Origin: Ectopseudomonas toyotomiensis | Lineage (GTDB): Bacteria > Pseudomonadota > Gammaproteobacteria > Pseudomonadales > Pseudomonadaceae | NCBI RefSeq assembly: GCF_900115695.1 | Contig: NZ_FOXK01000006.1 | Coordinates: forward strand, 62,001-126,000 | DNA: 64,000 nucleotides | Direction: 5' to 3' | Part shown: in pieces, positions 1 to 8,170 of the stretch | Numbering within the stretch: the stretch's first letter is position 1 | How the letters are laid out: every line of letters begins with the position of its first letter | Made by a program: the position numbers and the translations under genes | The notes under the pieces: generated by a model | Told to the model about the DNA's origin: nothing | Databases searched by the model: none | What the model saw: only the letters and a program-made list of their open reading frames with translations

Positions 1-372
1 TTCATGCCCGACTACGGCACCGCACGTTGCGATTTCCCCGGGGGTGATGCGCGCACGTTGTTTCAGTCGATTCGCAAGCTGTTTACCCTGCCCGACACAA
101 CGCGCCTGTTTATGTGCCACGACTACAAGGCACCGGGGCGTGATGACTTCCGCTACCAAACCAGCGTTGCTGAACAACGCGAGCTGAACGTGCATGTGCA
201 TGAAGGCATCAGCGAGGCTGACTTTGTTGCCATGCGCAGCGCCCGTGATGCCACCCTGGGCATGCCGACCCTGATTCTTCCGTCAGTGCAAGTGAACATG
301 CGCGCCGGCCAATTGCCTCCCGCCGAGGACAACGGGACCCGTTACCTGAAAATCCCCCTCGACGTGCTCTGA
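1..372 (+). CDS. Persulfide dioxygenase-like MBL-fold hydrolase, C-terminal part
   Basis: The reading frame is open from the first base, so only the last ~123 residues are present. The fragment has the C-terminal half of an ETHE1/Blh-type metallo-beta-lactamase-fold persulfide dioxygenase: a Cys-Asp-Phe-Pro-Gly-Gly-Asp segment that supplies a metal-bridging Asp, and a later Cys-His-Asp-Tyr segment that supplies a metal His. Family enzymes oxidise glutathione persulfide to sulfite in the cytoplasm. It ends 10 bases before the SQR-fusion gene and heads the sulfur operon. The assignment rests on the motifs plus the neighbours; the N-terminal HxHxDH motif is outside the window. Confidence 0.82.
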   Translation, partial: FMPDYGTARCDFPGGDARTLFQSIRKLFTLPDTTRLFMCHDYKAPGRDDFRYQTSVAEQRELNVHVHEGISEADFVAMRSARDATLGMPTLILPSVQVNMRAGQLPPAEDNGTRYLKIPLDVL

Positions 373-382
373 GGAACTGCCC

Positions 383-2125
383 ATGGATACCCTAAAGCAC
401 CTGAGCCCATTTATCGCCGTAGCCGCGCAATTGCAGCCAGCGGACATGGGCACCCTGGCCGCTGCCGGCTTTCGATGCGTAATCAACAACCGTCCTGACG
501 CTGAAGGGGAAAACCAGCCCAGCTCCGCCGAGATGCAAGCGGCAGCCTTGGCCAGTGGGCTGCAGTACCATTACTTGCCGGTGCTTTCCGGGCAGATCAG
601 CGATGAAAACATCGCCGCGTTTACCGCGCTGCTCAACCAGGTTCGTGGCCCGGTTCTGGCCTTCTGTCGCACCGGCACCCGTTCCACAAGCCTGTGGGCG
701 TTGAGCGAGGCACATCATCTTGACCCGCTGGTACTACTCAATACTGCGCGGGGCAATGGCTACGACCTCAGCGGCTTGGCCCCACGCCTTGAACAGCGTT
801 GGCAGCAAGCGCCCGTCAGCCAGCCGCAGAGCAGCGCATCAGCCACCCAACGCTACGACGTCGTAGTGGTGGGCGGCGGTGCGGCAGGTTGTGCGGTCAC
901 CGCCAGCTTGTTGCGCCGATCGCCAGAGCTGCGCATTGCCGTGGTTGAACCCCGCGACCAGCATTACTACCAGCCTGGTTGGACGTTGGTGGGGGCTGGT
1001 ATTTTTGAACGCGCCCGCACAGAACGCGCAATGGCTCGTTGCATCCCCAATGGAGCGCAATGGATTCGAGCAGCTGTGGCTGGCTTTGAGCCCGAGAAGC
1101 AATGCATCGTGCTTGAAGATGGCAACCGCATTGGGTACCGCGCCCTGGTGGTATGCCCAGGCTTGAGCCTGGACTGGGATGCGGTCGAGGGCCTCAAGGC
1201 GACCCTAGGCAAGAACGGCGTCACCTCCAACTACCAGTTCGAACTTGCCCCCTATACTTGGCAACTGGTGCAGAACCTGCGCCGCGGTCTCGCCCTGTTC
1301 ACCCAACCACCGATGCCGATTAAGTGCGCCGGTGCACCGCAAAAAGCGCTGTACCTGTCCTGCGACTGGTGGCGCAAAGAAGGCGTGCTGAAGGATATCG
1401 AGGTGGAGTTCTCCTCGGCCGGCGCCGTGCTATTCGGCGTACCGACCTTCGTGCCGCCGCTCATGAAATATGTCGAGCGCTACAACGCCCGTCTCAATTT
1501 CAACACCACCCTTACGGCAGTGGATGGCCCTGCACAAAAAGCCTGGTTCAAACAAGTCAATGCGGCCGGCAACAGCCAGATCATCGAAAAAGACTTCGAC
1601 TTTCTGCATGCCGTGCCATCTCAGCATGCACCGGACTTTATACGCCAAAGCCCTCTGGCCAATGTCGACGGCTGGGTTGAGGCCGACCATGAAACCCTGC
1701 GCCACCCGCGCTACGGCAACATCTTCAGCCTGGGCGATGTGTGCGCCGCACCCAATGCGAAAACGGCAGCGGCAGTTCGCAAACAGGCCCCGGTGGTGGC
1801 CGAGAACGTGATCGCCGTGCTGACCGGCAAAGGGCCACGTGCCCTCTATGATGGGTATGGCTCCTGCCCGCTCACTGTTGAGCGCGGCAAGGTGGTACTG
1901 GCCGAATTCGGCTACGGCGGCACGCTTTTGCCCACCTTCCCACTTGATCCCGCTGTGCCGCGTCGCCTGGCCTGGGAGCTGAAGGTGAAGATGATGCCGA
2001 GTATCTACTTCGACATGATGTTGCGTGGCCGCGAGTGGCTGGCAGAACCCAAGCACCTACCCCATGAACCCATGCCGGTGGAAGCCACAGCGGCCTGCAA
2101 CTTCGAGAAGGACGCCGGCCAATGA
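383..2125 (+). CDS. DUF442 phosphatase-like/sulfurtransferase domain fused to sulfide:quinone reductase-like flavoprotein
   Basis: 580 residues in two parts. Residues ~1-135 are a DUF442 (TIGR01244) domain with a Cys-Arg-Thr-Gly-Thr-Arg-Ser loop at Cys95, the rhodanese/PTP-like active site. Residues ~157-560 are an FAD/NAD(P)-type oxidoreductase with a GGGAAG dinucleotide motif at 164-169, a Lys-Cys-Ala-Gly-Ala-Pro segment and a Gly-Asp-Val-Cys segment matching the redox cysteines of sulfide:quinone reductases. Known SQRs oxidise sulfide to persulfide and pass electrons to quinone; the DUF442 part probably moves the sulfane sulfur (inference). It lies between the dioxygenase and SulP genes, and its stop overlaps the SulP start (ATGA). 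Confidence 0.88.
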   Translation: MDTLKHLSPFIAVAAQLQPADMGTLAAAGFRCVINNRPDAEGENQPSSAEMQAAALASGLQYHYLPVLSGQISDENIAAFTALLNQVRGPVLAFCRTGTRSTSLWALSEAHHLDPLVLLNTARGNGYDLSGLAPRLEQRWQQAPVSQPQSSASATQRYDVVVVGGGAAGCAVTASLLRRSPELRIAVVEPRDQHYYQPGWTLVGAGIFERARTERAMARCIPNGAQWIRAAVAGFEPEKQCIVLEDGNRIGYRALVVCPGLSLDWDAVEGLKATLGKNGVTSNYQFELAPYTWQLVQNLRRGLALFTQPPMPIKCAGAPQKALYLSCDWWRKEGVLKDIEVEFSSAGAVLFGVPTFVPPLMKYVERYNARLNFNTTLTAVDGPAQKAWFKQVNAAGNSQIIEKDFDFLHAVPSQHAPDFIRQSPLANVDGWVEADHETLRHPRYGNIFSLGDVCAAPNAKTAAAVRKQAPVVAENVIAVLTGKGPRALYDGYGSCPLTVERGKVVLAEFGYGGTLLPTFPLDPAVPRRLAWELKVKMMPSIYFDMMLRGREWLAEPKHLPHEPMPVEATAACNFEKDAGQ

Positions 2126-3903
2126 AACTAAGCCGCTGGCTGCCATGCCTCGACTGGAGCCAAAGTTACGACCGCAGCAGCGCCGCCCAGGACGGTCTGG
2201 CGGCACTGATCGTGACACTGATGCTGATTCCCCAGAGCCTGGCCTACGCCATGCTTGCCGGGCTGCCGCCGGTAACGGGCCTGTATGCCAGCATAGTGCC
2301 ACTGCTGGCCTATGCCCTGTTCGGCTCCAGCCGCACCCTGGCGGTCGGACCCGTGGCCGTAGTCTCGCTGATGACCGCAGCATCACTGGCCCCGCTATTT
2401 CCTGCTGGCAGTGCCGAGTATATCGGCGCGGCCATGTTGCTGGCCCTGATGTCCGGCTTGCTGCTCGCACTGATGGCGGTATTGCGCCTAGGCTTTCTCG
2501 CCAACTTCCTCAGCCATCCGGTGGTTTCCGGCTTTATCAGTGCCTCGGGCATTCTGATTGCCGTAGGCCAGCTCAAGCATCTACTGGGGGTATCGGCCTC
2601 CGGGGAAAGCCTGCCGCAAATCCTGCCGCAGCTCTGGCAGAACCTGCCGAAAAGCCATTGGCCCACCCTGCTGATCGGCCTGCTCAGCCTGGCCTGGCTG
2701 TGGTGGTCAAGGGCCCGGCTGAAGGCGCTGCTGCAGCGCCTAGGGCTATCGGCACAGAGCGCTGGCAACCTGGCCAAGGCCGGGCCGGTGCTGGCAATAG
2801 TGGCGGCCATAGTCGCCGTCACCTTACTGCAGCTGGACCAGCTTGGAGTCAGGGTGGTCGGCGCCATTCCCCAGGGCCTGCCCGGCCTGACCCTGCCCAC
2901 ACTCGACCTGAACCTGGCCTTGCAACTGCTGCCGGCAGCGGTACTGATAAGCCTCGTGGGCTTTGTCGAATCGGTCTCGGTTGGCCAGACTCTGGCCGCC
3001 AAACGCCGCCAGCGCATCGAGCCGGACAATGAGCTGCTCGGCCTCGGCGCAGCCAACCTCGGCGCTGCCTTCAGCGGCGGCTTCCCGGTTACTGGCGGCT
3101 TTGCCCGTTCAGTGGTCAACCATGATGCCGGCGCACAGACGCCCATGGCCGGGGTCTTCACCGCCGCCGGCATAGCCCTGAGCGTAATGCTCCTGACCCC
3201 GCTGCTGCACAACCTGCCCCAGGCCGTACTGGCCGCCACTATCATCGTCGCGGTGCTTAGCCTGGTCGACCTGAGCTCGCTGCGCCGCACCTGGCGCTAC
3301 TCGCGCCAGGACGGCACTGCGCAACTGGCCACCCTGCTCGGCGTGCTGCTAATTGGCGTGGAAGCCGGCATCCTGATAGGTGTGGCGCTCTCGCTGCTGC
3401 TATTTCTCTGGCGCACCAGCCAGCCCCATATGGCAGTGGTCGGCCAGGTACCGGGTAGTGAGCATTTTCGCAATGTCGAACGCTTCGCCGTCATCGAGTC
3501 TCCCAGCGTGCTGTCGCTGCGGGTCGACGAGAGCCTGTACTTCCCCAACGCCCGCTACCTGGAAGACCGTATTGGCGAACTGATCGCAAGCCGCCCCCAG
3601 GTTCGCCATCTGGTGCTGATGTGCTCCGGGGTCAACCTGATCGACGCTAGTGCCTTGGAGTCGCTGGAAGCCATAGTCGAACGCTTGCATACGGCAGGTG
3701 TGCAGTTGCACCTATCAGAGGTCAAGGGCCCGGTGATGGATCAATTGCGCCGCTCCAGTTTTCTCGAGCAGTTTGGCGGCCAGGTATTTATCAGCCAGTT
3801 CCAGGCCCTAAAAGCCCTAGCCCCACAGATCGCTTTTGAGACACTTGGGCAAGGCTCATACAGAGCAGATTCAACCGTTCAGTTCACAAGGAAAACCCCA
3901 TGA
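2122..3903 (+). CDS. SulP-family anion transporter with STAS domain
   Basis: 593 residues. About 10-14 hydrophobic segments fill residues ~25-420 (SulP/SLC26 core, beginning with the conserved Pro-Gln-Ser-Leu-Ala-Tyr-Ala segment), followed by a cytoplasmic STAS domain at ~440-560. SulP proteins carry sulfate, bicarbonate or related anions. In a persulfide-oxidation operon, moving sulfite or sulfate out of the cell is the likely job, but the substrate is inferred. Start and stop both overlap neighbours by four bases (ATGA), indicating translational coupling. Confidence 0.9.
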   Translation: MKLSRWLPCLDWSQSYDRSSAAQDGLAALIVTLMLIPQSLAYAMLAGLPPVTGLYASIVPLLAYALFGSSRTLAVGPVAVVSLMTAASLAPLFPAGSAEYIGAAMLLALMSGLLLALMAVLRLGFLANFLSHPVVSGFISASGILIAVGQLKHLLGVSASGESLPQILPQLWQNLPKSHWPTLLIGLLSLAWLWWSRARLKALLQRLGLSAQSAGNLAKAGPVLAIVAAIVAVTLLQLDQLGVRVVGAIPQGLPGLTLPTLDLNLALQLLPAAVLISLVGFVESVSVGQTLAAKRRQRIEPDNELLGLGAANLGAAFSGGFPVTGGFARSVVNHDAGAQTPMAGVFTAAGIALSVMLLTPLLHNLPQAVLAATIIVAVLSLVDLSSLRRTWRYSRQDGTAQLATLLGVLLIGVEAGILIGVALSLLLFLWRTSQPHMAVVGQVPGSEHFRNVERFAVIESPSVLSLRVDESLYFPNARYLEDRIGELIASRPQVRHLVLMCSGVNLIDASALESLEAIVERLHTAGVQLHLSEVKGPVMDQLRRSSFLEQFGGQVFISQFQALKALAPQIAFETLGQGSYRADSTVQFTRKTP

Positions 3904-4280
3904 AAAGTGCGCATGACTTGGTCACCGAAGCCAAGGCCCGCATCCACGAAATCAACATTGATGCCGCTGACGCCGCAATCCACGAAGCAGACGTTCTGCT
4001 AGACGTACGAGAGGCTGACGAGTTCCACGCAGGACACATACCTGGCGCGATAAACATTCCGCGCGGCTTACTGGAATTCAAACTGAGCAACGATCCGAAG
4101 CTATCAGCTCGTGACATGAAGATTGTGCTGTACTGCAAAACGAGTGGCCGGGCAGCCTTGGCTGCTTGTTCCTTGCACGATATGGGCTACCTACAGGTGC
4201 AATCAATCGAGGGTGGTTTTGATGCTTGGTTCGCTGCCGGCAAGGACTTGACTACACCTAGCCTGCCGACCTTTGACTGA
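3900..4280 (+). CDS. Single-domain cytoplasmic rhodanese
   Basis: 126 residues, one rhodanese fold without signal peptide. The active-site loop is Cys79-Lys-Thr-Ser-Gly-Arg, the six-residue form of sulfurtransferases that carry a cysteine persulfide. Asp-Val-Arg near residue 35 and the His-Ile-Pro-Gly-Ala segment near 47 are the usual CH2A-type landmarks. It starts inside the SulP stop (ATGA) and probably passes sulfane sulfur between SQR, glutathione and the dioxygenase. Donor and acceptor are not shown by sequence. Confidence 0.9.
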   Translation: MKSAHDLVTEAKARIHEINIDAADAAIHEADVLLDVREADEFHAGHIPGAINIPRGLLEFKLSNDPKLSARDMKIVLYCKTSGRAALAACSLHDMGYLQVQSIEGGFDAWFAAGKDLTTPSLPTFD

Positions 4281-4293
4281 GAGGAAGAAATAA

Positions 4294-4833
4294 ATGAAAC
4301 GATTGTTGCTATCTACTGCATTGAGCTTGCTCGCTCTTACTGCGCAGGCCGCTGATATTGGCGTCACCGCCCATGAGGTACATGCTCGAGTCCAGCAGGC
4401 TGACGCCAAAGTTCTGTTCGTCGACGTCCGCGACCCAGTTGAGATCATGTTCGTCGGCTTCACCGACGCCGTGCATATCAATGTTCCCTACCTTCTGGTT
4501 GACCGCAGCGCCTGGGACGAACAGCGTGGCACTTACAAAATCGCGCAAAACCCAAACTTCATTACCGAAATCCGTGCCGAGTTGAAAAAACGAGGCCTCG
4601 ATGAGAATGCCGAGATCATCACCATGTGTCGCTCCGGCAGCGAACGGGGCGAACCAAGTGCGGCTTTTCTCCGTGAGAACGGTTTTCCCAATGCTCGTTA
4701 TGTAATCAATGGATTTCAGGGCTCGGCAATTAAGGAAGGCGCACATGCAGGCTTTCGTTTGCAGAACGGCTGGCAAAACTCCGGCCTGCCGTGGAGTCCG
4801 AAGATGAACCCGGAAAAGATGTACCGCCCATAA
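4294..4833 (+). CDS. Exported rhodanese-like protein
   Basis: 179 residues with a clear Sec signal peptide (Met-Lys-Arg, hydrophobic core, cleavage after Ala-Gln-Ala near residue 19). The mature part is one rhodanese domain with an active-site loop at Cys112-Arg-Ser-Gly-Ser-Glu-Arg, one residue longer than the usual six. It is therefore a periplasmic sulfurtransferase, and the longer loop may alter substrate choice, as in Cdc25/arsenate-type rhodaneses. It follows the cytoplasmic rhodanese by 13 bases with a GAGGAAG ribosome site. Confidence 0.85.
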   Translation: MKRLLLSTALSLLALTAQAADIGVTAHEVHARVQQADAKVLFVDVRDPVEIMFVGFTDAVHINVPYLLVDRSAWDEQRGTYKIAQNPNFITEIRAELKKRGLDENAEIITMCRSGSERGEPSAAFLRENGFPNARYVINGFQGSAIKEGAHAGFRLQNGWQNSGLPWSPKMNPEKMYRP

Positions 4834-4875
4834 CGTCGGCACCAAAATAACCATCACACACAGAGGGAATACATC

Positions 4876-5064
4876 ATGAAATCAAACGTTGGCGGCATCG
4901 ACAAGATTGCTCGAATCGTGGTTGGTATCGCGCTGATCGTATGGACATTCTTTGGCGGCCCAGTATGGGCTTGGATCGGTGTCCTGCCATTGGCCACCGG
5001 CCTACTCGGGTGGTGCCCGGCTTACACTCTACTTGGCATCAAGACCTGCCCGATCAAGAAATAG
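4876..5064 (+). CDS. DUF2892 (YgaP-type) inner membrane protein
   Basis: 62 residues starting Met-Lys-Ser-Asn-Val-Gly-Gly, with two transmembrane helices separated by a short Trp-rich turn and a Cys-Pro-Ala-Tyr segment ending in a Cys-Pro. This matches DUF2892, the membrane part of YgaP, in which it is fused to a rhodanese. Here the membrane unit is separate and follows two rhodanese genes, which suggests the same partnership. It has an AGAGGG ribosome site and is the last gene of the sulfur operon. Confidence 0.87.
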   Translation: MKSNVGGIDKIARIVVGIALIVWTFFGGPVWAWIGVLPLATGLLGWCPAYTLLGIKTCPIKK

Positions 5065-5309
5065 ACCTACTGCCGGGCCGTCTTCTCAGGTCGTCCGGCC
5101 TATCAAAGTGATAGTAAGTCTCAGGTTTTCTTTTCACGGAGAGTTGTTAGCTCGCCTGAAACCGGGTAGGAAACTTAGTCATTAAGAAATTTTAAACTTG
5201 GTGCGATTCTCAAAGACCTGATAGCCGCCCCCCACCATCACTCTGCCGACCTTGCTACGGGCAAGTGTATTTTTGTGCTGACTCAACTCACATTTACTAG
5301 GAAAAAAGA

Positions 5310-5801
5310 ATGACTACAGAAACCAATGAATCAATGCCCATAAATATCGGCATTAGTGCCGATGACCGTAAGAAAATTGCTCACGGCCTATCTGGGCTGC
5401 TGGCTGACAGTTACACCTTGTATTTGATGACCCATAACTTTCACTGGAATGTAACCGGACCACAATTCAACGGGTTGCATCAGATGTTTATGACGCAATA
5501 TACCGAGCAATGGAATGCTCTGGACATGATTGCGGAACGCATCCGTGCACTCGGGCATCCCGCACCGGGAACCTACAAAGCGTTTATCCAACTCGCGTCC
5601 ATTGCTGAAGTTGAGGGAGTACCGAAGTCTAACGATATGGTTCGGCACTTAGTCACAGCGCACGAGGCAGCCGCACGAACCGCACGCAAGATGTTCCCTC
5701 TGGTCGATGCTGCAGATGATCAGCCGACTGCTGATCTACTCACCCAGCGAATTGAAGTTCATGAGAAAACAGCATGGATGCTGCGTAGCCTTCTGGAATA
5801 G
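5310..5801 (+). CDS. dps: Dps-family ferritin-like protein
   Basis: 163 residues, all helical, with the Dps ferroxidase signature (Asn-Phe-His-Trp-Asn-Val near residue 46, then Glu-Gln-Trp-Asn-Ala-Leu-Asp-Met-Ile-Ala-Glu-Arg). Dps dodecamers store iron, consume peroxide and can bind DNA. It has its own 245-base upstream region and is not tightly joined to the sulfur operon. A role in controlling Fenton chemistry during sulfide/peroxide stress is inferred from position. The AGGAAAA ribosome site supports the ATG. Confidence 0.93.
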   Translation: MTTETNESMPINIGISADDRKKIAHGLSGLLADSYTLYLMTHNFHWNVTGPQFNGLHQMFMTQYTEQWNALDMIAERIRALGHPAPGTYKAFIQLASIAEVEGVPKSNDMVRHLVTAHEAAARTARKMFPLVDAADDQPTADLLTQRIEVHEKTAWMLRSLLE

Positions 5802-5811
5802 TAAAAATGGA

Positions 5812-5841
5812 CGCCCTTAGCCTAAATAAGGGTTAAGGGCG
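5812..5841. terminator. Hairpin between convergent dps and dsrE genes
   Basis: Inverted arms CGCCCTTAGCC and GGTTAAGGGCG around a 7-8 base loop with one mismatched pair. It lies between the dps stop and the end of the minus-strand DsrE gene. The T tract is weak, so it is a probable rather than certain bidirectional terminator. Confidence 0.55.
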
Positions 5842-5884
5842 ACTACTTTCAGGTTGAGCCGGCTGCTGAAGTGCTCAAGCTTGG

Positions 5885-6301
5885 TTAAAAGCTGAATACC
5901 TTGCGCTGCTTTTCAAGCATGGCGCTTGCCATGGCGTCAGGCTTGGCGACTGAGACACCCTCCTTGAGTTGCGCCTGGGTATAACCGGTGTTGGGCAAAT
6001 AGAGCGCACAGACCGACGCAGTGGCACCTTTTTGCATGGCGGCATTTAGCAGTTGCGCCGGAGTCACATCATTGGGTTTCAGGGCTTCACCTCCTGCCTC
6101 CTTGAGCGCCAGAGCACCCGCCTGGTCGCAAAGCAGAATATCCACCTGAGCCCCCTGCGCCTGCATCTGGTTGGCCAGTACCATGGCCATACCCTGGGTC
6201 ATATTGCTTGCGTCACTGACTATGACTGTTACCGCTTGGGTTTCGGCCATGGCCATGGTGGTGAGACCAGACAAGGCAATAGCTGTTAGTAATTTTTTCA
6301 T
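5885..6301 (-). CDS. Exported DsrE/F-like sulfur-relay protein
   Basis: 138 residues with a signal peptide (Met-Lys-Lys-Leu, cleavage near Ala-Met-Ala-Glu at ~19). The remainder is a DsrE-type alpha/beta fold with Cys residues in Leu-Leu-Cys-Asp-Gln near 59 and Ser-Val-Cys-Ala near 97, candidates for carrying persulfide. Cytoplasmic DsrE proteins hand sulfur along in reverse Dsr and Tus relays; this one appears periplasmic, like the exported rhodanese nearby. A G-tract palindrome at 6370-6385 overlaps its promoter region, suggesting repression by the CsoR-family protein at 12673-12939. Confidence 0.8.
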   Translation of the reverse strand: MKKLLTAIALSGLTTMAMAETQAVTVIVSDASNMTQGMAMVLANQMQAQGAQVDILLCDQAGALALKEAGGEALKPNDVTPAQLLNAAMQKGATASVCALYLPNTGYTQAQLKEGVSVAKPDAMASAMLEKQRKVFSF

Positions 6302-6369
6302 GTGTTTCTCCTTGATCAGAAAAAGATGCGGTGGCGTCAGTCAGACCAGTTGCTGTAACTAACCACACA

Positions 6370-6385
6370 ATACCCCCGTGGGTAT
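6370..6385 (-). promoter_or_regulatory. CsoR/CstR-type operator upstream of dsrE
   Basis: Near-perfect palindrome ATACCCCCGTGGGTAT, 69 bases upstream of the DsrE start and overlapping a possible -10 (TATTGT on the minus strand). A-T flanked runs of C and G are the usual binding site of CsoR/RcnR/CstR repressors. A related site lies at 12491-12505 before cydA. Confidence 0.7.
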
Positions 6386-6499
6386 ATTGCTCATCCTAGA
6401 CTTTATGCTGCCCCGTGCCCAGTAACGCAGCCGCGACATAATGTCCGAAGTTCTTGTATGAGCCACCACCTAGATCGAGCGTAAACATCTTCTCCATAA

Positions 6500-8170
6500 T
6501 TAGAGCAACACATGCCTGCTCTCCAGTTGATGCCAGCGCAGCAGTCGATCAGCCGTAGGCAATGCGTCGGCACTATGACCGAGCAGCAACACCGTGCGCC
6601 CCTGCAGCCAGGTATCGAGGCCTGGTTTGATGCGCTCGCGGGTGACCTGATCGAGGCCAGAAAAGGGCTCGTCAAGGATCACCACAGGCACAGTGCGAAG
6701 CAGCACCCTAGCCAGGGCAAGGCGTCGTCCTTCGCCACCGGACAACTGCCTACCGCTCTCCCCGACCCAGGTATTCAGGCCAGCGGCAAAGCCTTCCACC
6801 GTATCGGCCAGGGCAACCATCTGTAGAACCTGCCAAAGTTGTTCATCACTGGCATTTGGGTTACCCAGCAGCAGGTTATCGGCGATGCTGCCATGCAACA
6901 GCTCGGTTTCCTGAGTCAGGTAGGCCACCTGGCTACGCCAGGCGTCCAGATCGAACCGGGGCAAGGGGATACCCGCCACGCTGACCTGGCCGGAATCCGG
7001 GTCAATCAGACGCGCGGCCAGCGCCGCCAGGGTAGATTTGCCGCAGCCTGAAGGCCCGACTACAGCAAGGCGCTCACCGGCGGACAGGTGCAGATCGAGC
7101 TGGGCAATGCCGGCATGATCGACTTCAACCGCCTGCCAGCTTAGGCTGATTTTCTCAGGAATGGGATCCGGTTTATCTGGGCTGTGCAGGCGTCCGGCCA
7201 GGGCCACCTGCTGGTTAAGGCGGGCCGCCGCTGCACAGGTGCCCCCCCATTGGCCAAACGCCGCCGGCAACGACGCAAAAGCTTCGTTAAGGGCCATCAA
7301 TGCCAGGGCAATCAGCACCACAAACGGCCCGCTGAGCAGCCCCTCCTGATAAGCAAAAACCCCGGCAAACAGACCCAGCAGACTCGCCCCCAGCACACCG
7401 AACAGCACCAATGACTGGGCCAGTAACACACGCCCCTGCAAGGTCAGCTGTTCATCCAGCAGTTGCTGGCTTCGTTCCAGCAGGGCTTGCCGATGCAGCC
7501 CCAGGCTCGCGGCGGCCGACAGTTCAGCTAGCCCCTGTAACTGCTCGATGCACTTCACGCGTAAGCCATCAAGCTGCTCGACACGCCTGGCACTCAGGCG
7601 CAATCCGGCCACGGCCATACCAACCGTCACCAGCAGTAACAGCGACAGCAGGAGTAGCAGCAGGGTCAACGCTAGCCCAGGGTGCGCCAGCGCCAGCAAG
7701 GCGCAGACCAGCCCAATCGCTAACAGCGCCACGGCCGGAGGTGCCAGTAGGCGCAGGTAGAGGGTGTCCAGGGCATCGATATCGGCGGTTAGGCGATTAA
7801 GCCACTGGGCGGCCCGCAGCTGCCCCAGGGTGGCACCATCCAGCTGCGCCAGGGCGCTGAAGTGACGCACGCGCAGATCCGCCAGCAAGCCAAGTACCGT
7901 GTTGTGGTTGAACACCCGTTCGCAGTAGCGAGCTAGGGTGCGCGACAGGGCAAAAAAGCGGATACCGCCACCCGGCACATAGATATCGAACAGCACCTTC
8001 TCCCCTGCAGCCCAGAGCAATGCGGTGACCCCAGTTGCAGTGATAAACCAGCCCGACAGAGCCAGCAAACCAATGGCGCTGAGCACAGTCAGCAACATCA
8101 GCAGCGCGCCCACCAGCAGCCGGCCACGCCATTGGCGCATATGCTGCAGCCAGGGCCATAACTCACGCAT
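6500..8170 (-). CDS. cydC: ABC exporter subunit CydC for cytochrome bd assembly
   Basis: 556 residues: an N-terminal six-helix ABC membrane domain (~10-300) and a C-terminal ATPase with Walker A Gly-Pro-Ser-Gly-Cys-Gly-Lys-Ser-Thr near 366, a Leu-Ser-Gly-Gly-Glu signature and Walker B Val-Ile-Leu-Asp-Glu-Pro. CydDC exports cysteine/glutathione and is needed to mature cytochrome bd. It is the last gene of the cydABDC operon and overlaps cydD by eight bases. Confidence 0.93.
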   Translation of the reverse strand: MRELWPWLQHMRQWRGRLLVGALLMLLTVLSAIGLLALSGWFITATGVTALLWAAGEKVLFDIYVPGGGIRFFALSRTLARYCERVFNHNTVLGLLADLRVRHFSALAQLDGATLGQLRAAQWLNRLTADIDALDTLYLRLLAPPAVALLAIGLVCALLALAHPGLALTLLLLLLSLLLLVTVGMAVAGLRLSARRVEQLDGLRVKCIEQLQGLAELSAAASLGLHRQALLERSQQLLDEQLTLQGRVLLAQSLVLFGVLGASLLGLFAGVFAYQEGLLSGPFVVLIALALMALNEAFASLPAAFGQWGGTCAAAARLNQQVALAGRLHSPDKPDPIPEKISLSWQAVEVDHAGIAQLDLHLSAGERLAVVGPSGCGKSTLAALAARLIDPDSGQVSVAGIPLPRFDLDAWRSQVAYLTQETELLHGSIADNLLLGNPNASDEQLWQVLQMVALADTVEGFAAGLNTWVGESGRQLSGGEGRRLALARVLLRTVPVVILDEPFSGLDQVTRERIKPGLDTWLQGRTVLLLGHSADALPTADRLLRWHQLESRHVLL

